Source: Bacteroidales bacterium (GTDB lineage Bacteria > Bacteroidota > Bacteroidia > Bacteroidales > Rikenellaceae). Taken from it: 64,000 bases of DNA. Position numbers and translations under genes: made by a program. This document shows positions 28,234-37,251 of the stretch, piece by piece (the stretch's first letter is position 1; every line of letters begins with the position of its first letter). The notes under the pieces are model-generated. The model saw only the letters and a program-made list of their open reading frames with translations, did not search any database and was not told the DNA's origin. The DNA is taken from assembly GCA_910574205.1 (NCBI GenBank), contig CAJSYJ010000003.1, positions 1-64,000 on the forward strand. Direction: 5' to 3'.

Positions 28234-29136
28234 TCAGCCGATATTCGACACTATGCGCCTGCGGCCGCTGCGCATCAGCGGGGTGCGGCCGAACCGCCCG
28301 ACGAACTCCTCCTCGGATAGGGCGCGCCACTGCCCGGCCGTCATGCTCCGAGGATCGAAGCGCATGTCGAAGCGCGGGTTGGCATGCAGCGGTGCGCGAC
28401 GATTGTACGGACAGCAGCTCTGGCATGCGTCGCAGCCGAATATCCAGCCGTCGAGATCGATGCCGCACTCAGCCTCGCGCTCTACCGTATGGCACGATAT
28501 GCAGCGCGATGTGTCGATCGTCCGGTTGTCGAGTATGGCGCGGCCGGGGCAGGACTCGACGCATGCGCGGCAGCCGCCGCACCCCTCGCCGCCAAACGGC
28601 GCGTCATAGCTGTCCGCCTCGTCCGTGACCACAAGCTCGCCCAGCAGAACGAACGAGCCGAATCCAGGCGTCACGAGCAGCGACTGCCGCCCCACCCAGC
28701 CCAGACCGGCCTCGACAGCGTAAGACTTCTCGCTCAGCGGCGCCGTATCGACGAAGGCTCTGCCCGACAGATCGGGATAGCGCCGCCTCAGCCGCCCGGA
28801 CAGATCGCGCAACATATCCTTGATAACGACATGATAGTCGTCGCAGGCGGCATACGATGCGATCTTCGTTCTGCACTCTGCCGGATATCCCTCGGACAGA
28901 GCGGATTTGTAACTCACGCCGCAGACTATGACCGTGCGCGCCCCCTCGACCAGAAGCGATGCGTCGAAGCGCTTTTCGGCATTGCGCTCCATGTACGACA
29001 GCGTCGAGTGCCGTCCCGCCCCCAGCCAGCGGCGGAACGTCCGCTCGCGCTCGTCGAGATGTCGGGCACGAGCTATGCCGCATAGGTCGAAGCCCGCTTC
29101 GGCGGCCGCAGCCTTGATATGTTCGGCAGAGAGCAT
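28234..29136 (-). CDS. queG: Epoxyqueuosine reductase
   Basis: A 300-residue iron-sulfur enzyme with two 4Fe-4S sets (CGGCRACVESCP and CISCHTVEREAECG, then CDACQSCCPYNRR), the arrangement of QueG, which reduces epoxyqueuosine to queuosine in tRNA using cobalamin. Length is slightly short of the E. coli protein because the C-terminal HEAT-like extension is absent, as in many Bacteroidota. A TACATTTG box is at 29160-29153 on this strand, 17 bases before the start. It diverges from the acyl-CoA synthetase gene. Confidence 0.94.
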   Translation of the reverse strand: MLSAEHIKAAAAEAGFDLCGIARARHLDERERTFRRWLGAGRHSTLSYMERNAEKRFDASLLVEGARTVIVCGVSYKSALSEGYPAECRTKIASYAACDDYHVVIKDMLRDLSGRLRRRYPDLSGRAFVDTAPLSEKSYAVEAGLGWVGRQSLLVTPGFGSFVLLGELVVTDEADSYDAPFGGEGCGGCRACVESCPGRAILDNRTIDTSRCISCHTVEREAECGIDLDGWIFGCDACQSCCPYNRRAPLHANPRFDMRFDPRSMTAGQWRALSEEEFVGRFGRTPLMRSGRRRIVSNIG

Positions 29137-29152
29137 GAGTCGGATTTTTGCT

Positions 29153-29160
29153 CAAATGTA
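29153..29160 (-). promoter_or_regulatory. -7 box of queG
   Basis: TACATTTG on the minus strand; no TTTG at the expected upstream distance, so only half of the consensus is present. Confidence 0.5.
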
Positions 29161-29234
29161 GCGATTTATCACGGATTATTGTTAACTTGCACCGATTTTT
29201 AACCGTTAATTGAACTAACTCTCGACTTTCGAAA

Positions 29235-30890
29235 ATGACTTTCACTACACTATACGAGATAGTTAAGCACAGCGTCGAAAAATTCTCGGCGCAGATAGCC
29301 TACACCATGCTCGGCGCAGAGGATGTTACCTACGAAGAGGTCGGCCGACGCATCGGACACGTGCAGCAGCTGCTCGTCGAGGCCGGCGTAGGTGCCGGCG
29401 ACAAGGTCGCCATTCTCAGCAGCAGCATGCCCAACTGGGGCGTATCCTATTTCGCCGTAACCACGGCCGGCATGATAGCCGTACCCATACTGCCCGACTT
29501 CACGGGCGAGGAGCTGGACATGATAATAGCCCACTCCGAAGCCAAAGCCATACTCGTCTCGGACAAGCTCTTCGCCAAACTGTCGAAGACCACAGTAGAG
29601 CGCATGAACATCGTCATACGCACCAAGGGACTCAACGTAATATCGCAAACCGTCTTCGAAAAGGGCGAGACGCGCATTCCGACGCCCGACGATCTGGCCG
29701 TAATAATATATACGTCGGGCACCACGTCGCGCCCCAAGGGCGTCATGCTGTCGCACTATAACATCTGCATGCAGCTTACGGTCATTCCGCCGCTGTTCGA
29801 CTTCAACCAGCAGGATGTCCTGCTCTCCATACTGCCGCTGTCGCACACCTACGAGTGCACGCTGGGCATGATATTCCCTTTCGCGCGCGGATCGAGAGTC
29901 GTATACCTCGACCGTCCGCCTACGGCCTCGGCGCTGATGCCGGCACTGGCCGAGGTGCGTCCCACGGTCATGGCCTCGGTGCCGTTGATAATGGAGAAGA
30001 TATACCGGTCGAAGGTAAAACCCAAGTTCGAGAGCACGCGTCTGCTGCGCACGCTCTACGGCTGGGGCTGGTCGCGCCGCCTGCTGCACCGCATGGCCGG
30101 ACGGCAGCTCATGCGCCTGTTCGGCGGCCGCATGCGCCTGTTCGCGATCGGCGGCGCCAAGTTCGACTCGGAGGCCGAGCAATTCCTGCTCGACGCGCGG
30201 TTCCCATACGCCATAGGATACGGACTGACGGAGACCGCCCCGCTGCTGGCCGGCGCCGTGGGCGACATGGTACGCGTAGGCTCGACGGGCCCCGCATTGA
30301 AGGGCATCGGCATACGCCTCGACAACGTGAACGCAGAGACCGGCCAGGGCGAAATAGTGGTCGACACCCCCTGCGTCATGCGCGGATACTACAAGAACGA
30401 GGAGGCTACGCGCGAGGTATTTACCGACGACGGCTGGTTCCGCACGGGCGATCTGGGAGCCATTACGCCCGACGGCTGGATATATATAAAGGGACGTCTT
30501 AAAAACATGATCGTCGGCCCCAGCGGCGAGAACATCTACCCCGAGGACATCGAGTCGGTCATCAACACCAACCGCTTCGTGCAGGAGTCGATCGTAACCG
30601 AGCAGGACGGACATCTCATCGCGCTGATACACTTCGACACCTACGCCATAGTCAAGCACTACGAGGAGCTCAAACTGCGACTGGCGCGCAACGCCGAGCT
30701 GCTGGGGCAGAAAAAGGAGGAGATCAAAAAGGAGATCAAGGAGTATGTCAACTCCAAGGTCAACCGCTTCTCACGCATCAGCGACGTGATCGAAAACGAA
30801 GAGGAGTTCGAGAAGACCCCCACCAGAAAGATCCGCCGCTTCCTCTACGAAAAGCGCGGCAAGAAGACCAAGACTCCGGAAAAGAAGTAG
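29235..30890 (+). CDS. Long-chain acyl-CoA synthetase (AMP-binding)
   Basis: A 551-residue ANL-superfamily enzyme: the phosphate loop YTSGTTSRPKGVM, the GYGLTETAPL adenine motif, DDGWFRTGDLG for ribose contacts, and the C-terminal lysine region (EKTPTRKIRRFLY). It activates fatty acids through acyl-AMP to acyl-CoA and probably serves salvage of exogenous or recycled fatty acids. It stands alone, divergent from queG and convergent with hemW; no promoter of full consensus was found. Confidence 0.9.
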   Translation: MTFTTLYEIVKHSVEKFSAQIAYTMLGAEDVTYEEVGRRIGHVQQLLVEAGVGAGDKVAILSSSMPNWGVSYFAVTTAGMIAVPILPDFTGEELDMIIAHSEAKAILVSDKLFAKLSKTTVERMNIVIRTKGLNVISQTVFEKGETRIPTPDDLAVIIYTSGTTSRPKGVMLSHYNICMQLTVIPPLFDFNQQDVLLSILPLSHTYECTLGMIFPFARGSRVVYLDRPPTASALMPALAEVRPTVMASVPLIMEKIYRSKVKPKFESTRLLRTLYGWGWSRRLLHRMAGRQLMRLFGGRMRLFAIGGAKFDSEAEQFLLDARFPYAIGYGLTETAPLLAGAVGDMVRVGSTGPALKGIGIRLDNVNAETGQGEIVVDTPCVMRGYYKNEEATREVFTDDGWFRTGDLGAITPDGWIYIKGRLKNMIVGPSGENIYPEDIESVINTNRFVQESIVTEQDGHLIALIHFDTYAIVKHYEELKLRLARNAELLGQKKEEIKKEIKEYVNSKVNRFSRISDVIENEEEFEKTPTRKIRRFLYEKRGKKTKTPEKK

Positions 30891-30907
30891 CCAATCGGCC
30901 GTCGCCG

Positions 30908-32023
30908 CTACTCGAACAGCGATTCGATAACGGCATCGGATATCAAGAACCTTTCGGGCGGGATGCGCATGCGTCCCCGCCCGATTATCATATCGCCCGA
31001 GGCCTGCCAGCGCGCCGCCGCCGCGATCATCGCCTCAGCGCGCCCGCGCCCGAAACGCTCCGCGACATACTCCGTGTCGATACCCTCGATACGGCGCAGA
31101 GACGTCATGACATACTCGTCGTACATCTCCCTATCCGACAGCAGCTCGCTCTGGTAGCGGAAATCGCACTCCGCATACTGTTCCACCGTCGATGTGCACC
31201 AGCGGCGCTCGGCACCGTCGAACGAGTGCGCTCCGGCACCAATGCCCAAATACCGCTCGCCGGTCCAGTAGGCCGAATTGTGGCGTGCCCGGCACCCCGG
31301 CAGCGCGAAGTTCGACACTTCGTAATGCTCGTACCCGGCCGCCGTGAGCATATCGTGCACCAGCGCGAACTCTCTCTCCGATACCGCCTCGTCCACTTCG
31401 TGCATCAGCCCCCGCGCTACACGTCGCCCGAATGCCGTACCCAGCTCTATCGTAAGATGATAGGCCGATATATGACATACGCCCAGAGCGATCATCCTGC
31501 GCAGCGACTCTTCGAGGACGCTGCCGCCGAAGCCCTCGATGCCGAATATAAGGTCGCCCGACAGATTGTCGTAGCCCGCACGGCGCAGCCGCTCGACGGC
31601 GGCCACGGCCTGCGCCGCCGTATGTCGGCGGTTCATCGCACGCAGCAGCCCGTCGTCGAAGGACTGTATGCCGAGACTTATGCGGTCGACGGCCGTGTCG
31701 CGCAGCGCGGCGACATAGTCGTCGGTCACGTCGTCGGGGTTGACCTCGACGGTAATCTCCTCCGGCGACGAACAGTCCCACAGCCCCGACGCAGTATCGA
31801 TCAGCCGCTGCAACCGCTGCGGCGCGCAGAGCGACGGGGTACCGCCGCCGAAATATATAGTGCGGATTCGCGGGTCGCCGCCGAGATAGTCGCGCCGCCG
31901 CTCCATTTCGCTCCGCATGGCATCGAGCGCGGCGGGCAGCGTCGCGAGCGAGGCAGAGCGGAAAAAGTCGCAATAGGCGCAAATGCGTTTGCAGTAGGGA
32001 ATATGCAGGTATAACAACGACAT
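30908..32023 (-). CDS. hemW: HemW, radical SAM heme chaperone
   Basis: A 371-residue radical SAM protein with CKRICAYCDFF, giving Cys11, Cys15 and Cys18, followed by IYFGGGTPSL and GIQSFDDGLLRAMNRRHT. These are shared by coproporphyrinogen dehydrogenase HemN and HemW; the short length and absence of the HemN N-terminal extension favour HemW, a heme-insertion chaperone. The C-terminal HemN_C domain is present. A TATATTTG box lies at 32049-32042, 19 bases before the start. Confidence 0.92.
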   Translation of the reverse strand: MSLLYLHIPYCKRICAYCDFFRSASLATLPAALDAMRSEMERRRDYLGGDPRIRTIYFGGGTPSLCAPQRLQRLIDTASGLWDCSSPEEITVEVNPDDVTDDYVAALRDTAVDRISLGIQSFDDGLLRAMNRRHTAAQAVAAVERLRRAGYDNLSGDLIFGIEGFGGSVLEESLRRMIALGVCHISAYHLTIELGTAFGRRVARGLMHEVDEAVSEREFALVHDMLTAAGYEHYEVSNFALPGCRARHNSAYWTGERYLGIGAGAHSFDGAERRWCTSTVEQYAECDFRYQSELLSDREMYDEYVMTSLRRIEGIDTEYVAERFGRGRAEAMIAAAARWQASGDMIIGRGRMRIPPERFLISDAVIESLFE

Positions 32024-32041
32024 GGTTCGCTATTTTTCGGT

Positions 32042-32049
32042 CAAATATA
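32042..32049 (-). promoter_or_regulatory. -7 box of hemW
   Basis: TATATTTG read leftward. It lies back to back with the rightward box at 32072; no matching -33 box was found. Confidence 0.5.
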
Positions 32050-32071
32050 CGAAGATTAATCCGGAATGCAC

Positions 32072-32079
32072 TATCTTTG
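32072..32079 (+). promoter_or_regulatory. -7 box of the serine dehydratase gene
   Basis: TATCTTTG, 24 bases before the ATG at 32104; the -33 position has no TTTG. Confidence 0.55.
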
Positions 32080-32103
32080 CCGCGGTTAGTTAAGTAGACA
32101 ACA

Positions 32104-33312
32104 ATGAAATCGATCAAAGAGTTATACCGTATCGGCACAGGACCGTCGAGCAGTCACACCATGGCGCCGCGACGTGCCGCCGAGACATTTCTGTCGCGCC
32201 ATGCCGACGCGGCGTCGTTCCGCGTAACCCTCTACGGCAGTCTTGCAGCCACGGGACGCGGCCACATGACCGACCAAGCCATATTCGACGTGCTGCTGCC
32301 GCACGCGTCGGTCGATCTGATATGGCAGCCGACGGTGTTCCTGCCGTTCCACCCCAACGGCATGCGCTTCGAGTCGCTCGATGCGGCGGGAGTCGCGACC
32401 GACGCATGGACCGTATACAGCATCGGCGGCGGCGCACTGGCCGAGGAGGGTGCCGAACAGGCCGAGTCGGAGGATATATACCCTCTGTCGAAGCTTACCG
32501 ACATACTGGCATGGTGCGACCGCAAGGGACGCTCGCTGTGGGAGTATGTCGACCGTTACGAGGAGGACGACATCTGGGTCTACCTGTCGGAGGTGTGGCA
32601 GGCCATGCGCGAGAGCGTCGAACGCGGTCTGGCGCACGAGGGCGTGCTGCCGGGTCCGCTGAATCTGCCGCGACACGCACCGACATATTACGTCCGCGCC
32701 TCGGGCTACAAGCAGAATCTGCAATCGCGCGGGCTGGTCTTCGCATATGCGCTCGCCGTGAGCGAGGAGAACGCCTCGGGCGGCCGCATCGTGACAGCTC
32801 CGACATGCGGATCGTCGGGCGTGGTTCCGGCCGTGCTCTACCACCTGTGGAAAAGCCGCGATTTTTCCGAAGCACGCATCTGTCGCGCGCTGGCGACGGC
32901 CGGTCTGATAGGCAACATCGTCAAGCACAACGCCTCGATCTCGGGCGCCGAAGTCGGATGTCAGGGCGAAGTCGGAGTCGCATGCGCCATGGCCTCGGCG
33001 GCGGCCAACCAACTCTTCGGCGGCTCGCCCGCACAGATCGAGTATGCCGCAGAGATGGGCTTGGAGCACCACCTCGGCATGACCTGCGACCCGGTATGCG
33101 GACTGGTGCAGATACCCTGCATCGAGCGCAACGCCTACGCTGCGGCGCGCGCACTGGACGCCAACCTGTACTCGGCCTTTACCGACGGACGCCACCGCGT
33201 GTCGTTCGACCGTGTGGTGGAGGTAATGAAGCAGACCGGACACGATCTGCCGTCGATCTACAAGGAGACCAGTCAGGGAGGTCTTGCAAAAGACTTCGAC
33301 GACGAGAATTAA
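32104..33312 (+). CDS. sdaA: L-serine ammonia-lyase (single chain)
   Basis: A 402-residue iron-sulfur serine dehydratase with the beta domain first ([20 protein letters not shown]) and the alpha domain after it ([17 protein letters not shown] and the cluster cysteines in [14 protein letters not shown]). It deaminates L-serine to pyruvate and ammonia. Fusion of both domains is as in E. coli SdaA. Monocistronic, followed by a hairpin terminator; divergent from hemW. Confidence 0.94.
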   Translation: MKSIKELYRIGTGPSSSHTMAPRRAAETFLSRHADAASFRVTLYGSLAATGRGHMTDQAIFDVLLPHASVDLIWQPTVFLPFHPNGMRFESLDAAGVATDAWTVYSIGGGALAEEGAEQAESEDIYPLSKLTDILAWCDRKGRSLWEYVDRYEEDDIWVYLSEVWQAMRESVERGLAHEGVLPGPLNLPRHAPTYYVRASGYKQNLQSRGLVFAYALAVSEENASGGRIVTAPTCGSSGVVPAVLYHLWKSRDFSEARICRALATAGLIGNIVKHNASISGAEVGCQGEVGVACAMASAAANQLFGGSPAQIEYAAEMGLEHHLGMTCDPVCGLVQIPCIERNAYAAARALDANLYSAFTDGRHRVSFDRVVEVMKQTGHDLPSIYKETSQGGLAKDFDDEN

Positions 33313-33366
33313 CCCACGCGAGATACGCGGCCTGCCTGCACGGCCTGCGGCCCGACTGCCCGATAC

Positions 33367-33399
33367 CCCCGACGACACGATGTCGCCGGGGATTTTTCG
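33367..33399 (+). terminator. Terminator of the serine dehydratase gene
   Basis: CCCCGACGACA (33367-33377) pairs with TGTCGCCGGGG (33381-33391) with one mismatch, followed by ATTTTTCG. Confidence 0.75.
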
Positions 33400-33485
33400 T
33401 ATCCGGCGGCATGCACGGCATCGCCCCCGCCCCACCGCCGCATGCGGCCGAGCGGAGGCAGGATGCACAATATTTGCTCCGATAT

Positions 33486-33516
33486 TTTGATTTCACGATA
33501 TATTGTCGTATCTTTG
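33486..33516 (+). promoter_or_regulatory. Promoter of the cdd operon
   Basis: TTTG (33486-33489), 19 bases, TATCTTTG (33509-33516), about 28 bases before the ATG. Confidence 0.8.
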
Positions 33517-33544
33517 TTTACTTTACCTTAAAAATAAAAGGCCT

Positions 33545-34003
33545 ATGAAACGGACAATGGATTTTACTTACGAGCACTACGACTCGATCGAGGAGATGTC
33601 GGCCGAGGATCGCGAACTCGTATACAGCTCGCAGAGAGCCACCGAGACGGCCAACGCCCACTATTCGCATTTCAACGTAGGTGCGGCGGCCCGGCTGAAA
33701 AGCGGACGCATAATGTGCGGATCGAATTTCGAGAGCGAGGTATTTCCCGCCGGTCTGTGCGCCGAGCGTTCGCTGCTGTTCTATCTGCAAGCCAACCACG
33801 CCGACGACCCTATCGAGACACTGGCCATCGCTTCACAGCCCTCCGAGAAGGAGTGTTATCCATGCGGACAGTGCCGTCAGGTAATGCTCGACGTCGAGCG
33901 TCGTCAGGGTTCTCCGATACGCATCATAATGAGCGGTGCCGGCACCGCGTCGGTCGTCGACACGGCCGCCAAGCTGCTGCCCTTTACCTTCAAACTCGAT
34001 TAA
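33545..34003 (+). CDS. cdd: Cytidine deaminase
   Basis: A 152-residue homotetrameric-type cytidine deaminase: FNVGAAARLKSG at the substrate site, zinc ligands and catalytic glutamate in GLCAERSLLFY, and the second ligand pair in YPCGQCRQVM. It converts cytidine and deoxycytidine to uridine forms for pyrimidine salvage. The ATG at 33545 follows the promoter; an in-frame ATG at 33503 lies inside it. First of four closely packed genes. Confidence 0.95.
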   Translation: MKRTMDFTYEHYDSIEEMSAEDRELVYSSQRATETANAHYSHFNVGAAARLKSGRIMCGSNFESEVFPAGLCAERSLLFYLQANHADDPIETLAIASQPSEKECYPCGQCRQVMLDVERRQGSPIRIIMSGAGTASVVDTAAKLLPFTFKLD

Positions 34004-34019
34004 GCAAGCCACACCGACG

Positions 34020-34709
34020 ATGTTCTCTCCCGACGATATTCTATACGAAGACAACCACCTGCTGATCGTTAACAAACATGCCGGCGATCTGGTGCAGCCC
34101 TCGCCCGAGTGCGACGACGCGCTCGAAACGCAGATCAAGGCGATGATAAAGATACGCGACCACAAGCCCTCGGAGGTGTTTCTCGGCGTCGTGCACCGCA
34201 TAGACCGCCCTGTAAGCGGCGCGGTAGTATTCGCCAAAACGTCCAAGGCGCTGGTACGCCTCAACGAGATGATACGCAACGGAGCCATACGGAAGACCTA
34301 TTGGGCTGTTACGGAGCATGCGCCACAGAGCGACGAGGGAGAGTTGCGCCACTGGATTCTGCGCAACGGCAAGACCAACCGCTCGCAGGCCTTCGATACG
34401 CCGCGCGCCGAAGCCAAGCAGGCGCTGCTGCGCTACCGCGTGGCGGCCGCATCGACCAACTACTCGCTCGTGGAGGTCGACCTGCTGACGGGACGCCACC
34501 ACCAGATACGCGCCCAGCTCTCGAAGATAGGATGTCCTATCAAGGGAGACCTTAAATACGGAGCACGCCGCTCGAATCCCGACGGCGGCATATCGCTGCA
34601 CTCGCGACGCGTGGAGTTGATACACCCCGTGCGCAAGGAGCCGATATGCGTTACGGCACCCGTACCGCAGGACAATCTGTGGCAGTTCTTCGAACAGAGT
34701 CAACGATAG
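34020..34709 (+). CDS. RluA-family RNA pseudouridine synthase
   Basis: A 229-residue catalytic domain of the RluA/RluC/RluD family without an S4 domain: LYEDNHLLIVNKHAGDLVQP at the N terminus, the catalytic aspartate in HRIDRPVSGAVVFAKT, and LLTGRHHQIRAQLSKIGCPI. It isomerises uridine in rRNA or tRNA; target not predictable. It starts 16 bases after cdd and ends 5 bases before dtd. Confidence 0.92.
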   Translation: MFSPDDILYEDNHLLIVNKHAGDLVQPSPECDDALETQIKAMIKIRDHKPSEVFLGVVHRIDRPVSGAVVFAKTSKALVRLNEMIRNGAIRKTYWAVTEHAPQSDEGELRHWILRNGKTNRSQAFDTPRAEAKQALLRYRVAAASTNYSLVEVDLLTGRHHQIRAQLSKIGCPIKGDLKYGARRSNPDGGISLHSRRVELIHPVRKEPICVTAPVPQDNLWQFFEQSQR

Positions 34710-34714
34710 CGCCC

Positions 34715-35167
34715 ATGCGAATACTCATTCAACGCGTAACCGAGGCGCAGTGCGACATCGGCGGCAAGACCTTTTCGCAAATCGGAAGCGGAGCGGTCGT
34801 GCTTGTCGGCATAGGCCGCGACGATGCCGACGAAGACATCGAATATCTGGCACGCAAGCTCGTCGCCCTGCGCATATTCGACGACAGCGACGGGGTAATG
34901 AACCGTTCTCTCGCCCAGACGGGCGGCGAAGTGATGATCGTGAGCCAGTTCACATTGCAGGCATCGACGCGCAGAGGCAACCGCCCCTCGTGGATCAAGG
35001 CCGCTCCCGAGGAGATATCGCGTCCTCTGTACGATAGATTCGTTCGACGTGTCGAGGAGCTCCTGGGCAAGAGAACGGCTACGGGAGTATTCGGCGCCGA
35101 CATGCGGATAACGCTTACCAACGACGGGCCGGTTACGATATGGATCGACTCGCACGACAGAGACTAA
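34715..35167 (+). CDS. dtd: D-aminoacyl-tRNA deacylase
   Basis: A 150-residue DTD, the usual length. It has the active-site SQFTL motif (MIVSQFTLQAST) and the C-terminal NDGPVTIWID (cross-subunit GP motif). It hydrolyses D-amino acids from mischarged tRNA. It begins 5 bases after the pseudouridine synthase stop, and its own TAA is immediately followed by the ATG of the next gene. Confidence 0.95.
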   Translation: MRILIQRVTEAQCDIGGKTFSQIGSGAVVLVGIGRDDADEDIEYLARKLVALRIFDDSDGVMNRSLAQTGGEVMIVSQFTLQASTRRGNRPSWIKAAPEEISRPLYDRFVRRVEELLGKRTATGVFGADMRITLTNDGPVTIWIDSHDRD

Positions 35168-36499
35168 ATGAAATCAGCTATATTCATGAGACCTATTAAA
35201 TTACTATCTTTACTCGCGGCATGCACGATGCTTGCCGCATGCAACGACGAGGAGGAGTTTACCTGCCGTCTGCAATCATTCGAGATCAGTGCCGTAACGA
35301 CGACTACGGCGACGCTTACGGCCGTTATCGACGCAAGCGATATGGAGGCCGTCGACCAAATGGGCTTCTGCGTACGCAGAACATCCGACGTCGATTTCGA
35401 ATGGATAGCGATACCCAAGTCGCGCACTATAATCTGCCGTCTCGACGATCTGGCAGAGGGGGCCACTTACGAATGCCGCGCCTTCGTGCGTGCCGTAGGC
35501 GAATCGTGGACATTCCCCGTCGAGCGCTTTACGACACAAAAGGGAGGGGGAAGCGATCCCGATCCCGATCCTAATCCGGATCCCGACCCCGATCCTACCC
35601 CAGACCCGGATCCCGATCCAAACCCTGATCCCGACCCCGATCCTACGCCCGACCCCGACGGACCGGTATATCGCACCGGCTGGTTCGAGCTGCCGGTCGA
35701 GAACGATGCCGACGGCAACGGCCGCGACGACAAGAACCCGACCTACTACTATGCGCATCATTTGTGCGCAGGCAACGAGTCGAATGCACAGGACAACGGC
35801 TCGGCACGCAATTTCAGCGTATGTTACAGCAGCGAGCACCACTGTCCGGTATGGGTCGCAGCACCGCGTCACAAATGCTATTCGGGCTCGGCAAACCGCA
35901 CCAACGCATACGGCCAAGACCCGCAGATACCGTCCAACATACAGTATTACAGCAAGTCTACGGGCGGAGGATGCAACAAGGGACACATGGTGGGTTCGGC
36001 CGAACGCACTTCGTCGTCGGCGACCAACCGTCAGGTGTTCTACTACACGAACATAGCACCGCAGAACATGTCGACGTTCAATACGGGCGGCGGCGCATGG
36101 AACAACCTCGAAGATCATATCGACGGACTGGTCTGCGCCGATACGCTCTACGAGGTGGTCGGCTGCTACTTCGACAGCTACACCGACGCCTACGGCTCGA
36201 CATCGTCGCCGCGCCGCATAGAGTTCGGCGGCCGCAGCGACGTGAGCAAGCCCACGATGTTCTACTATGCGCTGCTGCGCACCAAGCGCGGCAACACCAA
36301 AAAGTCGGTCAGCGAATGTTCGGCCGACGAGTTGCAGTGCGTGGCATTCGTCATCAGCCACACCATGGAGAAGGGACACAAGCCGCAGGCCAAGGATATG
36401 ATCTCGGTCGAGGCATTGGAGAGACTTACGGGTTTTACCTACTTCCCCAACGTGCCCAACGCCCCGAAGAAGACTTTCACACCGTCGGATTGGCTGTAA
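35168..36499 (+). CDS. Secreted DNA/RNA non-specific endonuclease with FN3-like domain
   Basis: A 443-residue lipoprotein (signal ending MLAAC). Residues about 30-125 form a fibronectin-III-like domain; 130-164 are an Asp-Pro repeat linker; about 170-443 are a NUC1-type beta-beta-alpha-metal nuclease. The usual DRGH is NKGH here (CNKGHMVGSAER), keeping the general-base histidine, and the metal-binding region reads YTNIAPQNM and WNNLED. It should degrade nucleic acids outside the cytoplasm, perhaps for nucleotide scavenging, in line with the upstream cytidine deaminase. The start directly abuts the dtd stop (TAAATG); ATG at 35186 is an alternative. Confidence 0.88.
   Translation: MKSAIFMRPIKLLSLLAACTMLAACNDEEEFTCRLQSFEISAVTTTTATLTAVIDASDMEAVDQMGFCVRRTSDVDFEWIAIPKSRTIICRLDDLAEGATYECRAFVRAVGESWTFPVERFTTQKGGGSDPDPDPNPDPDPDPTPDPDPDPNPDPDPDPTPDPDGPVYRTGWFELPVENDADGNGRDDKNPTYYYAHHLCAGNESNAQDNGSARNFSVCYSSEHHCPVWVAAPRHKCYSGSANRTNAYGQDPQIPSNIQYYSKSTGGGCNKGHMVGSAERTSSSATNRQVFYYTNIAPQNMSTFNTGGGAWNNLEDHIDGLVCADTLYEVVGCYFDSYTDAYGSTSSPRRIEFGGRSDVSKPTMFYYALLRTKRGNTKKSVSECSADELQCVAFVISHTMEKGHKPQAKDMISVEALERLTGFTYFPNVPNAPKKTFTPSDWL
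35555..35659 (+). repeat. Asp-Pro coding microrepeat
   Basis: About 35 codons alternating GAT/GAC with CCC/CCG (plus Asn and Thr variants) encode a rigid, negatively charged linker between the FN3-like and nuclease domains. The near-repeat DNA is prone to length change. Confidence 0.9.
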
Positions 36500-36519
36500 T
36501 CGAGCCACGACGTACCGTT

Positions 36520-36560
36520 GCGACGGTCGCATAGCCGCACGGCATGCGACCGTCGCGTTT
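36520..36560 (+). terminator. Terminator of the cdd operon
   Basis: A perfect 13-bp stem (36520-36532 with 36544-36556) followed by GTTTA. Confidence 0.8.
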
Positions 36561-36585
36561 ATCGATAACCAACAAAACATCCGTC

Positions 36586-37137
36586 ATGCTGATAGCACAA
36601 CAGAAACGCAAGCAGAATATAGCCGAGTATATACTCTACCTTTGGCAGCTGGAAGACCTGCTCAGAGCCTTGCAGTTCAGCCCCGAGGCCATATACTCGC
36701 AGCTCGTGGCACCGACCGGCGCCGACGAGGAGCAGAAGCAGACCATATTTCTATGGTATATGGATATAGTCGGTCTGCTGCGCAAGGAGGGCAAGGAGCA
36801 GTCGGGACATCTCGACCACACGCTGCATCTGATAGCCGATATGCACAACCTCAATCTTCAACTGCTCTCGCTGCCCGTCGGCGAGCGTTACCGCACACTG
36901 GCGGCGCAACTGGCGCCCGAGCTGCCCAGACTCAGGACCATAATCGGCAAGGAGGAGATGAGCGACACGGAGCTCTGCTTTCGGGCACTATATGCCGCCA
37001 TGCTATACCGCATACGCGGCAAGGGCGGCGAACATGCCATAGAGGATACCATTGCCGTCGTCTCGCCCGTGATAGCCGAGCTGGCCTCGATGTACGGCAA
37101 GGTCGAACGCGGCGAAATCGATCTGTTCAAGGATTGA
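36586..37137 (+). CDS. DUF4924 protein
   Basis: A 183-residue, all-helical cytoplasmic protein of the Bacteroidota DUF4924 family (QQKRKQNIAEYILYLWQLED at the N terminus, then WYMDIVGLLRKEGK). No catalytic motif is visible and the function is unknown. The ATG at 36586 gives the conserved MLIAQ opening; a longer reading adds 14 residues without similarity to the family pattern. Confidence 0.82.
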   Translation: MLIAQQKRKQNIAEYILYLWQLEDLLRALQFSPEAIYSQLVAPTGADEEQKQTIFLWYMDIVGLLRKEGKEQSGHLDHTLHLIADMHNLNLQLLSLPVGERYRTLAAQLAPELPRLRTIIGKEEMSDTELCFRALYAAMLYRIRGKGGEHAIEDTIAVVSPVIAELASMYGKVERGEIDLFKD

Positions 37138-37251
37138 TCGAAACCACTCGCCCGGCGCCGGACGCGCTGCCCGGAAGCCACGCAAAGCCGACGCCTTTAT
37201 ACGGCCTAAACCGAGCAAAACCGAAATAACCTCGACTTATAACCCACTGTC

